In this document: one piece after another, positions 45,030 to 55,997 of the stretch
How the letters are laid out: every line of letters starts with the position of its first letter
How positions within the stretch are numbered: position 1 is the first letter of the stretch
Source of the DNA: Cordilura impudica
Lineage: Eukaryota; Arthropoda; Insecta; Diptera; Scathophagidae
Direction: 5' to 3'
Assembly (NCBI GenBank): GCA_963682025.1
Contig: OY821521.1
Span: 119,761,520-119,825,519 of the forward strand
DNA length: 64,000 bases
The notes under the pieces: model-generated
Databases searched by the model: none
Seen by the model: the letters and a program-made list of their open reading frames with translations, nothing else
What the model was told of the DNA's origin: nothing
Translations under genes and position numbers: made by a program

Positions 45030-46735
45030 ATTTTCCTAAGATGAGAAGGAAGTACAAATGAAGGCAAATTGCCCGATATTTTAGATAAAACAAGAGCATT
45101 AGTTTCCACTACAATGGATGAATCAATAGGAGAGCCAATTTGAAGAGAACAAAGCTTTCTAGAGGTAGCAGAGACAGCTTGATTAACACCTGAAATTTGA
45201 GCATTCGTAGAATGCGTCGAAAGTTTCAAGCGATTTTGCAATCGTTCACAAATGAACGAAGCTTCAGAAGCCGGGTCAATAAGGGCCCGAGCTGGATACG
45301 TCGTACCCTGGTGAATAATATTCACCATTGCTGTCCCCAAAAGCACAGTCCTATCTTGTGAGGTATGAAATACCTGTCGATTTAAAGGAGCTGTGGCATT
45401 GTTGCTATTCGACGAAGAGGGGAAAGAATTCATGGGTATGGAGTTGGTAAGTCGAGAGGCTATAACCGGACTCGCACCCGAATTAGAATTATGAGTTTCC
45501 CTAACTAAACTATCAGATTTCGGCAACTCCCGATGCAGCATCGTATGATGACGCTTATTGCAGATGGAACAATTATAACTGCTATTACAATTTTTAGCTT
45601 CATGTGTCCTTGAAAGACAATTGACACAGCAATGAAATTTTTTAACGGTAGAATATCTGTCCGCAATCGATAAACTTTTAAAACGATGACAAGATCGTAA
45701 GAAGTGGACTTGATTTTTGCATAAAATGCAAGAGGAATTTGAAGATGAAGAAGCAGCATTAGAATGATGCGCTTTTATTTTATGTTCAGAAGCCTTTTTG
45801 ACAGGTTCTGAACTTCTTAAGTCACGAAGATAATCTAAAGTTTGGGTTCTTTCTGTCAGAAAGTGGTCCAAATCTTTCCAGAGAGACAAGGACGATTTGT
45901 CTTTTACACTCTGTTCCCAAATATTAACAGTATTTACAGGTAACCGTTGAATGCACATAAAAACTAATATTGGATCCCAGCTTTGAGTAGAAATGTCATA
46001 AGTAGACATGGCTGTAAGGCAACCGTTTATACCGCATTGTAAAGCTTTTAAATTCGCACTAGTCTCCTTATCATAAAAGGGAAGACTGAAAAGGGTTTTG
46101 AGTTGGTTGTTAACCAACATACGAGGATTATCATACGCTTCTCTCAAATTTCGCCAAGCTATATCAAAACCAGCATTAGTAAGTGGACATTTTGAAACAA
46201 TTTCACGCGCCTCACCACTCGTTTTTCGAACCAAATGGCACAAACGCTCAATATTGCTTAAGCGAGAATTATTTATGTATACCGCGGTAAAAATATCCCT
46301 AAAAGTGGGCCAAGAAAGATAGTCACCCTCGAAAACGTCTGTATCGCACGGCGGCAGAGTCAAATTATGGCAGAAGTTATCAGAAGAATTTAAGTCTACA
46401 GGCGAAGACTTATCCTTCGATTTTGCCTTGGTTTCCAAATTGTGCAATTTCTCGTTGATCATTGCTAAACAATTAACGTACGCGTTAAATGTTGCCTCGT
46501 ATTTTGACTCAGCAGCGTCAACATCTTCGGGTTCCGCGTCTTCGGAATTTTCGAGATAACTAAGACAAGTACGGTATGAAGATTTAGCTTGTTCCCATAA
46601 CAAGTTAATTTCCTTACCGCGTATTTCTAAATTAAAACTCGAATGAAGTTCCTCGCGAATGTCGTTAAATTTAGCTTCGTATTTTATAAGAGCATCAGAA
46701 TCTCTAATAAAAACATCAAGGGCTGTTTCAGGCAT
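45011..46735 (-). CDS. gag: BEL gag and protease N-terminal part
   Basis: The 574-residue frame begins at an ATG (46733-46735). Residues ~110-310 form the BEL capsid-like region (LPPCDTDVFEGDYLSWPTFRD and AFNNS-type helices, FSLPFYDKETSANLKALQ). Zinc knuckles follow (CILCKNQVHFLRSC, CCVNCLSRTHEAKNC, CSICNKRHHTMLH) and then a retropepsin-like domain with ALIDPASEASFI, in which the usual Ser/Thr-Gly after Asp is replaced by Pro-Ala. The frame ends at TAG just before the rest of the protease, which continues in the pol frame. Confidence 0.88.
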   Translation of the reverse strand: MPETALDVFIRDSDALIKYEAKFNDIREELHSSFNLEIRGKEINLLWEQAKSSYRTCLSYLENSEDAEPEDVDAAESKYEATFNAYVNCLAMINEKLHNLETKAKSKDKSSPVDLNSSDNFCHNLTLPPCDTDVFEGDYLSWPTFRDIFTAVYINNSRLSNIERLCHLVRKTSGEAREIVSKCPLTNAGFDIAWRNLREAYDNPRMLVNNQLKTLFSLPFYDKETSANLKALQCGINGCLTAMSTYDISTQSWDPILVFMCIQRLPVNTVNIWEQSVKDKSSLSLWKDLDHFLTERTQTLDYLRDLRSSEPVKKASEHKIKAHHSNAASSSSNSSCILCKNQVHFLRSCHRFKSLSIADRYSTVKKFHCCVNCLSRTHEAKNCNSSYNCSICNKRHHTMLHRELPKSDSLVRETHNSNSGASPVIASRLTNSIPMNSFPSSSNSNNATAPLNRQVFHTSQDRTVLLGTAMVNIIHQGTTYPARALIDPASEASFICERLQNRLKLSTHSTNAQISGVNQAVSATSRKLCSLQIGSPIDSSIVVETNALVLSKISGNLPSFVLPSHLRKICPTFG

Positions 46736-47774
46736 TTTGTCAAAATTTTATTAAAAAAAAAAATTAATAAAAACGAATATTTCCGAAAAAAAACACGATA
46801 AATGCACTAAAATTTTGAATTTATAAATTAATTTTATTAAAAAATGCCAATTGAGAATACAATAAATAAATCTCAATAAAAAAACACAAGCTAAATATGT
46901 CGCGACTATACCGGACAGTAGGGTGACAATATGTTGAAAATGAAAAAACAACAACAACACGGTACGTATGCAGGTCGATATGAAGCTAGTGTAAGTGGTA
47001 AACAAACACAGCTTATAAAATATTCAAATATAAAAAAATCGTATACGCGAATAAAACACAAAAGAAAATAAAAACACTTCGATAATATATATGCACGTAT
47101 ACATACGTACATATAGCTGTCAACAGTATTAAGGGTTAGTTTTATAAAATAATAAACCAATATATGTATGTAAAAACAGAAGAACACTAATCGCAAACCC
47201 GACGGCACTTTGCAAATAAATAAAGGAACCGATTTTAAAATTTATTATTAAAAAATAATTAAACACTTTTAATTCCGTATATTATTTATTAAACGAACAA
47301 AAATTTTTTAAAGAAATTTAACACGAAAAAAAAATTTAATTTGTCCGTCCACGTAAACAAAACGCACTGTTGTAAAAAAAGAGTACCCAAAAGAAGTGTA
47401 ATGACAAAGTGTCAAAACAAAGGTACTGTTTAAAAAAATATTACGACGAAGGGTTGTAACGCGATCAATCACAATAATATAAAAAAGTATTAAGGAACAA
47501 ATACTTTTTTATTATAGGTAAAAATTAATCTTAATAAAAAAATGTATTTTCACTTTTTCTTTTAATTTTATAAACACGATTTATTTTCACACTTGCACTA
47601 TTTAAAAAATAATGTACGCACCTTTTAAAATTGAAGATTTAAAAAAAATTAAAGGTGATGTGTGTGTGAGGAGTGTGTTGTGATGCAGCAAGATGGCTGA
47701 ATTTCTGCAAATTAAATGAAATCTTTATTTCCAATTTAAACTCGAAAAAAAAGGATCCGGTTCGGATGACCAAA
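46736..47774 (-). other. Leader of the BEL element
   Basis: About 1 kb of AT-rich sequence separates the 5' LTR from the gag ATG. It has no long open frame. Its size is on the long side for this class. Confidence 0.6.
47753..47772 (-). promoter_or_regulatory. Primer-binding site of the BEL element
   Basis: Read on the minus strand, the 5' LTR ends GGCAAACA and, after two bases, continues TGGTCATCCGAACCGGATCC. The TGG start matches the CCA end of a tRNA. I have not assigned the tRNA. Confidence 0.65.
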
Positions 47775-48172
47775 TGTTTGCCGTAAATGCGGGGAAATAA
47801 AAAGAAACAAGATTTTTGGTGATTTATTAAAAATGAGAAAATTCTCAATATTTTATTTAAAATAAATTACCTTTAAAATGGACTGTATTTGAGTAGATGG
47901 AGATCCGTGTGGACAATGTATTCGTCTTGGCATTCAAACGAAGATTAAAAAAAAGTTACATCTAACTAGGATAGAAAGAGGCAACAAGCAATGTTTTTTA
48001 GATACCGTTAACGGTTTACTCGCTAGAATCTATGTAAATACTCCCTACAAAGATGTTTACAAAAAGGAATAAAACTTAGATTCTAACTAGTAATTAACCT
48101 TTAAAGAGGGTGAGGGTTTTCAAAAGGGCAAACTAAATTAATAAGCAAAATAAAAGAATTTATGTTTAAACA
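47775..48172 (-). repeat. 5' LTR of the BEL element
   Basis: 398 bp, same ends as the 3' LTR. It is followed by the target duplication ATTAG (48173-48177). The gypsy element begins only 14 bases further right. Confidence 0.92.
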
Positions 48173-48186
48173 ATTAGTTTTTCGTT

Positions 48187-48988
48187 TGTAATGATGTAAC
48201 ATACGTATATGTATGAAAGTACACTCATTTGTATTTATTTAATTTTATTTTATTTCTAAATGAATGCACGTGTTATTTGTTTACGTTTATTTGTTTATGT
48301 TTATTTGTTTACATCTATTGGTTTACATTCATTTGTTTATATTCAAAATTCTCTAAGTACACATGCATTCATAGCTATACATACCATACATACCATAAAA
48401 TACACTAACCCCAAGTGAAGGGTTATATTACAATAAATTAGAATGTCGCTTAGTGAAATTAAACCCCACTTGTAGCGAGGTGACAAATTTATGCCAATGA
48501 ACTTCAACAAAGTTGAAGAATGGAATGTCACTCAATTTTGAAGAAAAATATGAATTGATTTTTGAACGTGCACTGATTGGTCAGTTAAGCCCCACCTTCA
48601 AAAATCAATTAGAAACAAATGTGTATGATAGTATGTATGCATAAATAAAATAGGGATAGATATAATTATTCTAAGTAAAAGATCCCTTAATTTTTATAAT
48701 ATATAAAGCCAAATTTTTGTAAAAATAAAATCAATCTTAATCATAGTTTTGAATTGGATTCACCAAGAAATAGAGTTGTTTTTATTGGCATAATCTGCCT
48801 ACGAGCTCAAACTCTGGCATATCCTGCCTACATGTAAATTACATACAAATAAGTGCATCTAATGTGCACACGTGCCTTGCTTTGAGGGAAGCATTTAAAA
48901 AACATTCCTCCTAAGATTGGACGGTTCTCACCAGTCTTAGCCACCCAATCCTTGTGTCCTTTCATACACCCTACCTAATAACACTATA
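48187..48988 (+). repeat. 5' LTR of the gypsy element
   Basis: Starts TGTAATGATGTAACATACG and ends CTAATAACACTATA. Its end was fixed by comparison with the 3' LTR and by the target duplication CGTT. It contains a run of related TTTGTTTAC/TTTGTTTAT phrases near 48276-48340. AATAAA signals lie near 48643 and 48727. Confidence 0.93.
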
Positions 48989-49006
48989 TGGCGATCCTGG
49001 AAAACG
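48989..49006 (+). promoter_or_regulatory. Primer-binding site of the gypsy element
   Basis: TGGCGATCCTGGAAAACG begins directly after the 5' LTR, starting with TGG as a tRNA-complementary site should. The first six bases match the type used with tRNA-Arg in other fly elements, but the rest does not obviously fit, so the tRNA is not assigned. Confidence 0.7.
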
Positions 49007-49100
49007 AACCTGCAGAATCCTGAAAAAAAAAGTTCATAAGGACAAACTCGGAATCTAACTAATACAACTCAAAACTGGTAAACCATCAACTAGTATCTAA

Positions 49101-49490
49101 ATGTCTATCATCAGCGTAGAAGTTCTACCGCCGCTGAAGGACACCCCGTCAAAAGAAGACATCGACGCAATAATATTAAAATACGAAGCCTTAGTGAGTA
49201 AGGAACAGATTACAGAGGAGTACATCCCAGAAGGCATACCAGAAAACATACCAACATACAAGGCAACACCAAAAAACTATGGTCCGAGAGCGTTGACCAT
49301 AGAAGAGTATACAAAAAGAACATCTGCACCACAATCTCTAGCAACCAAACAACAAAAACCAAAAAGGAGATCGAGAGGGGGTAAAAAGACCCGAATCGAC
49401 AAACAACGAAAGGAGTTTAGAAGGCTTATAGCAATCAGCAAGGGAGAGCAGAAACATCAATTCTACCAACAACTCAAGCTTCTGAACTAG
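49101..49490 (+). CDS. Short 5' ORF of the gypsy element, unknown function
   Basis: A 129-residue frame with its own ATG lies between the primer-binding site and gag. The N-terminal two thirds are acidic to neutral (LPPLKDTPSKEDIDAIIL, EEYIPEGIPENIP), and the C-terminus is strongly basic (KQQKPKRRSRGGKKTRIDKQ). The split between an acidic and a basic half resembles small RNA-binding adaptors, but I recognise no family. It is open in a nearly unmutated element, so it could be real. It could also be a conserved leader with a chance frame. Confidence 0.6.
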   Translation: MSIISVEVLPPLKDTPSKEDIDAIILKYEALVSKEQITEEYIPEGIPENIPTYKATPKNYGPRALTIEEYTKRTSAPQSLATKQQKPKRRSRGGKKTRIDKQRKEFRRLIAISKGEQKHQFYQQLKLLN

Positions 49491-49631
49491 AAAGATGACC
49501 ACACCTTTAGTAATAATTTATATTTATTTTGTAATTATTTTATGCTATTAAAACGGCAACTAGGATTTGAGCCGCAAATATTAAAAAATTAGATATGTAA
49601 ATTAAATAAAACAAAAATTATTTTACTCTAA

Positions 49632-50858
49632 ATGGACAAATTTTATATTATACAAGACTTATTGAAAAACTTGAAGAAACAGCCAAATAGGAGATATACA
49701 CAAAAGACAATTAAAGCTAAATTACAACTTGTCAAGGAAATTAGTCAAGAAATAATAAGAGAAACTAAATTAGAAGAAAGGGAAAACATTTTTAGTACAT
49801 TAATAAAACTAGAGAAGGAAATATCAAAACTATTAAGACCGATGGAAACAGAAGAACCCCAACCAGAGGGAGAAGAAAAAATAGAAACACATATAACAGA
49901 ATTAGAACCAGAAATCGAAAACAATACAAACATGGCATCTTTCAATATAGAAACAGCTTTCAAGATAATCCCTGAATTCAAAGGTAATTTTCAAGAACTC
50001 AAACCATTTCTGACAATAATAAAATTAATATACGACACCTTGAATGATACATCTAAACCAATTCTAATAAACTTTGTTATAAACGTAAAATGTAGTTTAA
50101 CAGTTAGAACGGCAATTGGTTCCAACCCATTGTCAGATTTCAATTCTCTAAAAACATTGCTCACAAATAGGTATAAGAATAATCGAACAGTAAGTAAGAT
50201 ACAGAACCTACTCTCTAGATTTCAACAACGAAATGATTCAATCAGCACCTATAGTGATAAAATTTTGAAGTTAATAGATGAACTAAACGAAGTGCAGGTA
50301 CAAGAATTGAAATTAGAAAATGAGACAGAAATAGCCAATGTAAAAAAGATAAATGAACTATATTCGCTAAACATATTCAAACAAGGTCTGAATGAAAAAT
50401 ATATAAGCACCATTTTTGCTGCACAACCAAAGACACTGAACGAAGCAGTAACCCTGGCCTTGAATGTAGAAAGTCATGTGGAAAATCAAATTATGTTCTT
50501 TAATAGAAATGGAAACAATCCGAATAGGAGAAATAATCAAAGACGTAATAATTCCAATCACAGCCTACAAAATAATAATACTGGTAGAAATTACAACAAT
50601 TCCAATAGATATCCTAACAACAATTATTCGAACAATTATAACAATAGTTCAAACAGAAACAATTATAACAGAAACAACTGCAATTCAGATAGGAATAACC
50701 ATTACGACAGAAATAATAACAATAATAACAATAACAATTCGAATAACCGGAATCATAATAATAATCAAAATCGTAGAAACAACAATAATAGCTCACGAAA
50801 TATACACGTATTACAGGAAAACTTCCAGAGTCCGGAGGTGACTCGGGCGAACAATTAA
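49632..50858 (+). CDS. gag: gag of the gypsy element
   Basis: The 408-residue protein begins at ATG 49632. A lysine- and glutamate-rich N-terminus is followed by a capsid-like region (MASFNIETAFKIIPEFKGNF, LLSRFQQRNDSISTYSDKIL, LNIFKQGLNEKYISTIF) and a long asparagine/arginine-rich tail (residues ~295-390) with no Cys-His knuckle, so RNA binding must depend on the tail. The stop at 50856-50858 overlaps the pol frame. The tail derives from AAY-rich codons and is near low complexity. Confidence 0.88.
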   Translation: MDKFYIIQDLLKNLKKQPNRRYTQKTIKAKLQLVKEISQEIIRETKLEERENIFSTLIKLEKEISKLLRPMETEEPQPEGEEKIETHITELEPEIENNTNMASFNIETAFKIIPEFKGNFQELKPFLTIIKLIYDTLNDTSKPILINFVINVKCSLTVRTAIGSNPLSDFNSLKTLLTNRYKNNRTVSKIQNLLSRFQQRNDSISTYSDKILKLIDELNEVQVQELKLENETEIANVKKINELYSLNIFKQGLNEKYISTIFAAQPKTLNEAVTLALNVESHVENQIMFFNRNGNNPNRRNNQRRNNSNHSLQNNNTGRNYNNSNRYPNNNYSNNYNNSSNRNNYNRNNCNSDRNNHYDRNNNNNNNNNSNNRNHNNNQNRRNNNNSSRNIHVLQENFQSPEVTRANN

Positions 50859-53800
50859 ATGCACCTTCCGGATATAATGAACACAAAGTATTTAACATTA
50901 CGGATAATATTACAAATTATATAGAATTAAAATATAAATTAGATAATAAATATCTAAGTTTTTTAGTGGACACTGGCGCTGACATATCTTTATGCAAAAA
51001 GAATGTTCTTAATATAAGTGAAACAATTAATGAAAATAATTGTTGTACGTTGTCAGGCATTTCAAATGAATCCATTACCTCGTTAGGTACACTTGATATG
51101 CATTTTAGCATATTTAATAAAAGTATTTCACACGAATTCCAAATAATAGAAGACGATTTTCCAATTATAACAGATGGAATAATAGGTCGCGATATTTTAA
51201 ACAAACTATTAGCTAAAATAGACTATGAAACTTTCACTATAACTTTTGTCGTTGGGAATGAAGAATATACCATACCTATGAAATCAAAAGTCTTAAAAGA
51301 TTTTTTCATAACAATACCCAAACGTAGCGAAGTCATACATCAAGTTAACGTAAATTTAACGGAAGACAGTTTGGTTCTAAACAGACAATTAGAGGAGGGA
51401 GTATTTTTAAGTAATTGCATCATTCCAAAAGAGGGAATTGCTCATGTAAAAATACTTAACACAACTGATAAAGATGTGAAGCTTAAAAATATTGAATTCA
51501 ACGTTGAGCCAATCTCTAATTATATTTGTGTAACTAGAAATAAACAGAATTTTACTAATACAGACAGAAAACGATTTGAGAAATTATTAGATACTTTAAA
51601 TATTGATAGTAGAGATAATTATGCTAAAAATTCTCTAAATGAAATAATTGAAGAATATTCTGATATTTTTCATATGGAAGGAGACAAACTATCAGCTAAC
51701 AATTTTTATACACAACATTTGACTGTATCAGATGAAACACCTGTGTATATAAAAAATTATCGTTTGCCACAGACACAAATCGAGGAAATAAATCAACAGG
51801 TTAAAAAACTGTTTGACGATGATATAATAGAAAATTCGACTAGTGCCTACAACTCACCATTGCTTGTTGTACCAAAGAAGAACGATGGAGATAAGAAGAA
51901 ATGGCGACTTGTAGTTGATTTTAGACAACTCAACAAAAAATTAGTAAATGACAAATTTCCATTAACAAAATTAGAAGATGTACTAGACAAACTGGGTAGA
52001 GCGAAATATTTTTCAACTTTAGATATGACTAGCTCTTTTCATCAAATAATGTTAGATGAAAATTCTAGACATCATACTGCATTTTCAACATCAGATGGAC
52101 ACTATCAATTTAAAAGATTACCTTTTGGATTGAAAATTTCATCGAATAGTTTCCAGCGAATGTTAACTATCGCACTTTCAGGTTTAGATAGCAAAGCTTT
52201 TCTTTACGTAGATGACATCATTATTTTTGGATGTAGTTTAAAACATCATAATGAAAACCTAATTAATGTTTTTGAAAGATTAAGAAAATATAATCTAAAA
52301 CTAAACGCAAGTAAATGTGTATTTTTAAAATCTGAGGTCGTTTATTTAGGACACTTAATAATTAAAGACGGCATAAAAACTGATCTTGCAAAACATAAGA
52401 CAATTGAAAATTATCCCGTTCCAAAAGATGCGGATGAAGTTCGACGATTTGTAGCATTTTGTAATTACTATAGAAGATTTATACCTCACTTTGCAGATTT
52501 AACCAAATATCTGAATAATCTGTTAAAGAAAGGTCAAATATTCAACTGGTCTGACGAATGCCAAAAATCATTTGAAACACTGAAATTGAAGTTAATTAAC
52601 CCACCTGTTTTGCAATATCCAGATTTTTCAAAAACATTTGTGCTTACCACTGATGCATCAAACTATGCATTAGGAGCTATACTTTCGCAAGATAACAACG
52701 GTAACGATTTACCAATATCATACGCAAGTAAATCACTTCAAAAACACGATTTAAACAAATCCGTAATAGAAAAAGAACTACTAGCTATTCACTGGTCCAT
52801 AAATTTTTTCCGACCATACCTGTACGGTAGAAAATTTACAGTAGTAACAGACCATAGACCACTCGTTTCGCTATTTTCACATAAAAATCCATCTTCTAAA
52901 CTAACAAGAATTAGATTAGATTTATGTGATTACGACTTTGATATAGTTTACAAAAAGGGCAGCATGAACACTAATGCAGATGCCTTATCGAGAATTCAAA
53001 TTAATTCTGATATATTAAAAACAATGATTCCCACATGTGATGAAGAGGCAGTTAGCAAGAAATTACTACCCATCACAAGAAGTATGCTAGCAAGGCAAAA
53101 TTTAATTCCTGAAAATAGAGACAGTACCAAAGATATTCATATATGGGAATGTACGTCCATTTCAGATGTCAACAATGTGCACAAAATGATGTTTTCTATG
53201 AAGTTAGAATTCGGTCAAATTAATAAAGTTCAAGATGATTTTATCATAGGTTTTAACGATAATCCTACATGTCTAGACATGATTATGGAGAAATTAATTA
53301 CTTACATGAATAAAAATCGGATACGAGATCTCGCATTATCAGTAGATAATGAAATATTTGAACACGTGTCAATGAAAAGGTTTAAAGAAACCTACACGTC
53401 TATTTATAATAAAATGTTGAAAAGATTAAAGAATCTTTATTTGAATATTATTTTATATAAGCCTTTGCAAAGAATAGTAGATAAAGAAGTACAACTAAAT
53501 TTAATTAAAGAATATCATGATAGTCCAATTGGAGGACATCAAGGAATCAGAAGAACCATATTAAGATTAAAACAAAGATACATTTGGAAAAATATGAACA
53601 AAATGATTAAGAAATACATTAATAATTGTGATTCATGCTTAAAGAATAAGCAAAATAGAAAGATAAAAGAAAAAATGCAAATTACTGACACGCCAGACAA
53701 TACTTTTGAGATAGTTACTATCGACACGATAGGTCCACTTAGGTTATCCAATAATTATAGATATATTCTCACGCTACAATGCGATTTAAGCAAATATGTT

Positions 53801-54538
53801 ATAGCCTATCCTATGGAAACAAAGGAAGCTAGGAGCATTGCTCAAGTTTTAGTAGAACAATGCATACTCAAATATGGCACTTTTAAGATCTTGAAATCTG
53901 ACAGAGGTACGGAATTTGCTAACCAATTACTAAATGAAATATGCAACATGTTGAAAATAGAACAGAAATTTTCCACTCCTTATCACCATCAAACAATATG
54001 GTCTTTGGAAAGAAATCATAGAGTTCTAAACGAATACCTATTGAACTTCACAGAAAATGAAGAATGGGACTCTTGGATTCAATACTACACATTTGCATAT
54101 AATACAGCTCCACACGTAGATACAGGGTACACAGCTTTTGAGCTAGTATTTGGTAAATTAGCGAGATTGCCCACAGACAAAATTACAGATAACAAGCCAA
54201 TTTATAATTTAGAAAATTATGCAAATGAGTTCAAAGCTAGAATAGCATCGGCATTAGATAGAGCTAAAAAATTAATTAAAGTAGCAAAAGAGAAAAGAAA
54301 AATACAATATGATAGTTACACTAATGTTAGCAACTTTAAGATAGGAGATTTAGTGTTAGTAAAATATGAGAGTAGAAGGAAAAACACTTGTCCTACTCAT
54401 GGTCCATATAAAATTATAAATACTGAAAAGGTAAATTCAACCTTAGATATAAAAGGAAACCTAAAAACATATCATAACAATACCTTAAAATTATATAAAA
54501 GTAAATTAAATTTTCAAGATATTAATAAGAAGAAATAA
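50765..54538 (+). CDS. pol: pol of the gypsy element: protease, RT, RNase H, integrase
   Basis: The pol frame is open from 50765 and overlaps gag by 94 bases in the -1 frame, which implies -1 frameshifting; I see no canonical slippery heptamer. The recognisable part begins with the protease motif VDTGADI at 50966, then RT with LVVDFRQLNKK, FSTLDMTSSFHQIML and the YVDD box, RNase H with TTDASNYALGAIL, integrase zinc finger (GGHQGIRRTILRLKQRYIW ... CDSC) and DDE core (IDTIGPL, SDRGTEFAN, HHQTIWSLERNH), and a basic C-terminal domain. It is uninterrupted and all catalytic residues that I can check are present. Confidence 0.9.
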
Positions 54539-54867
54539 ATATTATAAATAACATAAGAACTACAAGTTTGTAATAGAATTAAGATATATAAGAATCAATT
54601 ATAAAAATTGTAAAAAAAAAGGAAAATTATTAATCACTAAACACATAATCACATAATAAATTAAGTATATTATTAATATAGAAATTACTCAATATATTGT
54701 ATAGAATATTATTAAAACAAAAAGATTTTTTTAAATGACCATTAATTTTAAGACAAAAACAAAAATTTAAATAACCACTAATGTTAAGAAAAACAAATGT
54801 AAATTATTTTATCAGATGAAATTCATAAATTTAGAAAAAAAAAAAAAAAGAAAAACCCACAAATTTC

Positions 54868-54883
54868 ATCTTAAGGGTATGGG
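54868..54883 (+). promoter_or_regulatory. Polypurine tract of the gypsy element
   Basis: AAGGGTATGGG precedes the LTR start TGTAATG at 54884. It is interrupted by TAT, so it is a weak tract, but its position is right. A separate purine run (A-rich with AG) lies at 54837-54855. Confidence 0.5.
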
Positions 54884-55685
54884 TGTAATGATGTAACATA
54901 CGTATATGTATGAAAGTACACTCATTTGTATTTATTTAATTTTATTTTATTTCTAAATGAATGCACGTGTTATTTGTTTACGTTTATTTGTTTATGTTTA
55001 TTTGTTTACATCTATTGGTTTACATTCATTTGTTTATATTCAAAATTCTCTAAGTACACATGCATTCATAGCTATACATACCATACATACCATAAAATAC
55101 ACTAACCCCAAGTGAAGGGTTATATTACAATAAATTAGAATGTCGCTTAGTGAAATTAAACCCCACTTGTAGCGAGGTGACAAATTTATGCCAATGAACT
55201 TCAACAAAGTTGAAGAATGGAATGTCACTCAATTTTGAAGAAAAATATGAATTGATTTTTGAACGTGCACTGATTGGTCAGTTAAGCCCCACCTTCAAAA
55301 ATCAATTAGAAACAAATGTGTATGATAGTATGTATGCATAAATAAAATAGGGATAGATATAATTATTCTAAGTAAAAGATCCCTTAATTTTTATAATATA
55401 TAAAGCCAAATTTTTGTAAAAATAAAATCAATCTTAATCATAGTTTTGAATTGGATTCACCAAGAAATAGAGTTGTTTTTATTGGCATAATCTGCCTACG
55501 AGCTCAAACTCTGGCATATCCTGCCTACATGTAAATTACATACAAATAAGTGCATCTAGTGTGCACACGTGCCTTGCTTTGAGGGAAGCATTTAAAAAAC
55601 ATTCCTCCTAAGATTGGACGGTTCTCACCAGTCTTAGCCACCCAATCTTTGTGTCCTTTCATACACCCTACCTAATAACACTATA
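54884..55685 (+). repeat. 3' LTR of the gypsy element
   Basis: 802 bp, equal in length to the 5' LTR. The visible differences are A/G near 55558 and C/T near 55648. It is followed by the target duplication CGTT. Confidence 0.93.
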
Positions 55686-55689
55686 CGTT

Positions 55690-55969
55690 ATTACAACTAT
55701 ACTTTAAGCTCAAAGTGACCGATAAGCTAAAGGGAAGATATTGTTGCCTTTAACTTTTAACGTGAGGTTTATGTATTTAATATTGCCACATTTTCTGACC
55801 CATGAAGACGAAATTCACATCAATTTAGTTTTGGAAATAAATATATTTATAGATACTTAAATTATGCTTGTATATTTTTAAAAAGTTTTGTTACACATTT
55901 ACAACAATTATGCAACTTATAATAAAGGTTTTTGGTTTTTATTCTATAAAGTAGAAATCTTCCTACGAA
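55690..55969. other. Continuation of the insertion target, nothing recognised
   Basis: This sequence follows the gypsy element and was joined to 39999-40003 before the two LTR insertions. It should continue the decayed Pao element, but I could not read a frame in it. Confidence 0.4.
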
Positions 55970-55997
55970 TATTTCAAGATGGTGAGATGGAGGAATA

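Larger units (their letters stand above)
40004..48172 (-). mobile_element. BEL/Pao LTR retrotransposon, near-complete
   Basis: The element is on the minus strand, 8,169 bp, with LTRs of 395 and 398 bp in direct repeat and a 5-bp target duplication ATTAG (39999-40003 and 48173-48177). From the 5' side it contains a primer-binding site, a ~1 kb leader, a gag-protease frame, an RT-RNase H-integrase frame and a third ORF just before the 3' LTR. The LTRs differ at about five positions and one 3-bp indel (roughly 1.3%), so the insertion is fairly young. The visible base differences are all transitions. Confidence 0.93.
48187..55685 (+). mobile_element. mdg3-like Ty3/gypsy retrotransposon, complete
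   Basis: The element is 7,499 bp with two 802-bp LTRs that differ at about two positions, and a 4-bp target duplication CGTT (48183-48186 and 55686-55689). Contents in order are 5' LTR, primer-binding site, a 129-codon ORF, gag, pol (-1 overlapping frame), 3' UTR, polypurine tract and 3' LTR. All three frames are open, and there is no env. Near-identical LTRs mean a very recent insertion. The closest relative in the window is copy A/B (same pol architecture), but it is a different family. Confidence 0.95.

Noticed and set aside
48343..48531. 62-codon minus-strand frame, repeated at 55040-55228
   Set aside because: It lies inside both LTRs of the gypsy element and is duplicated only because the LTRs are.
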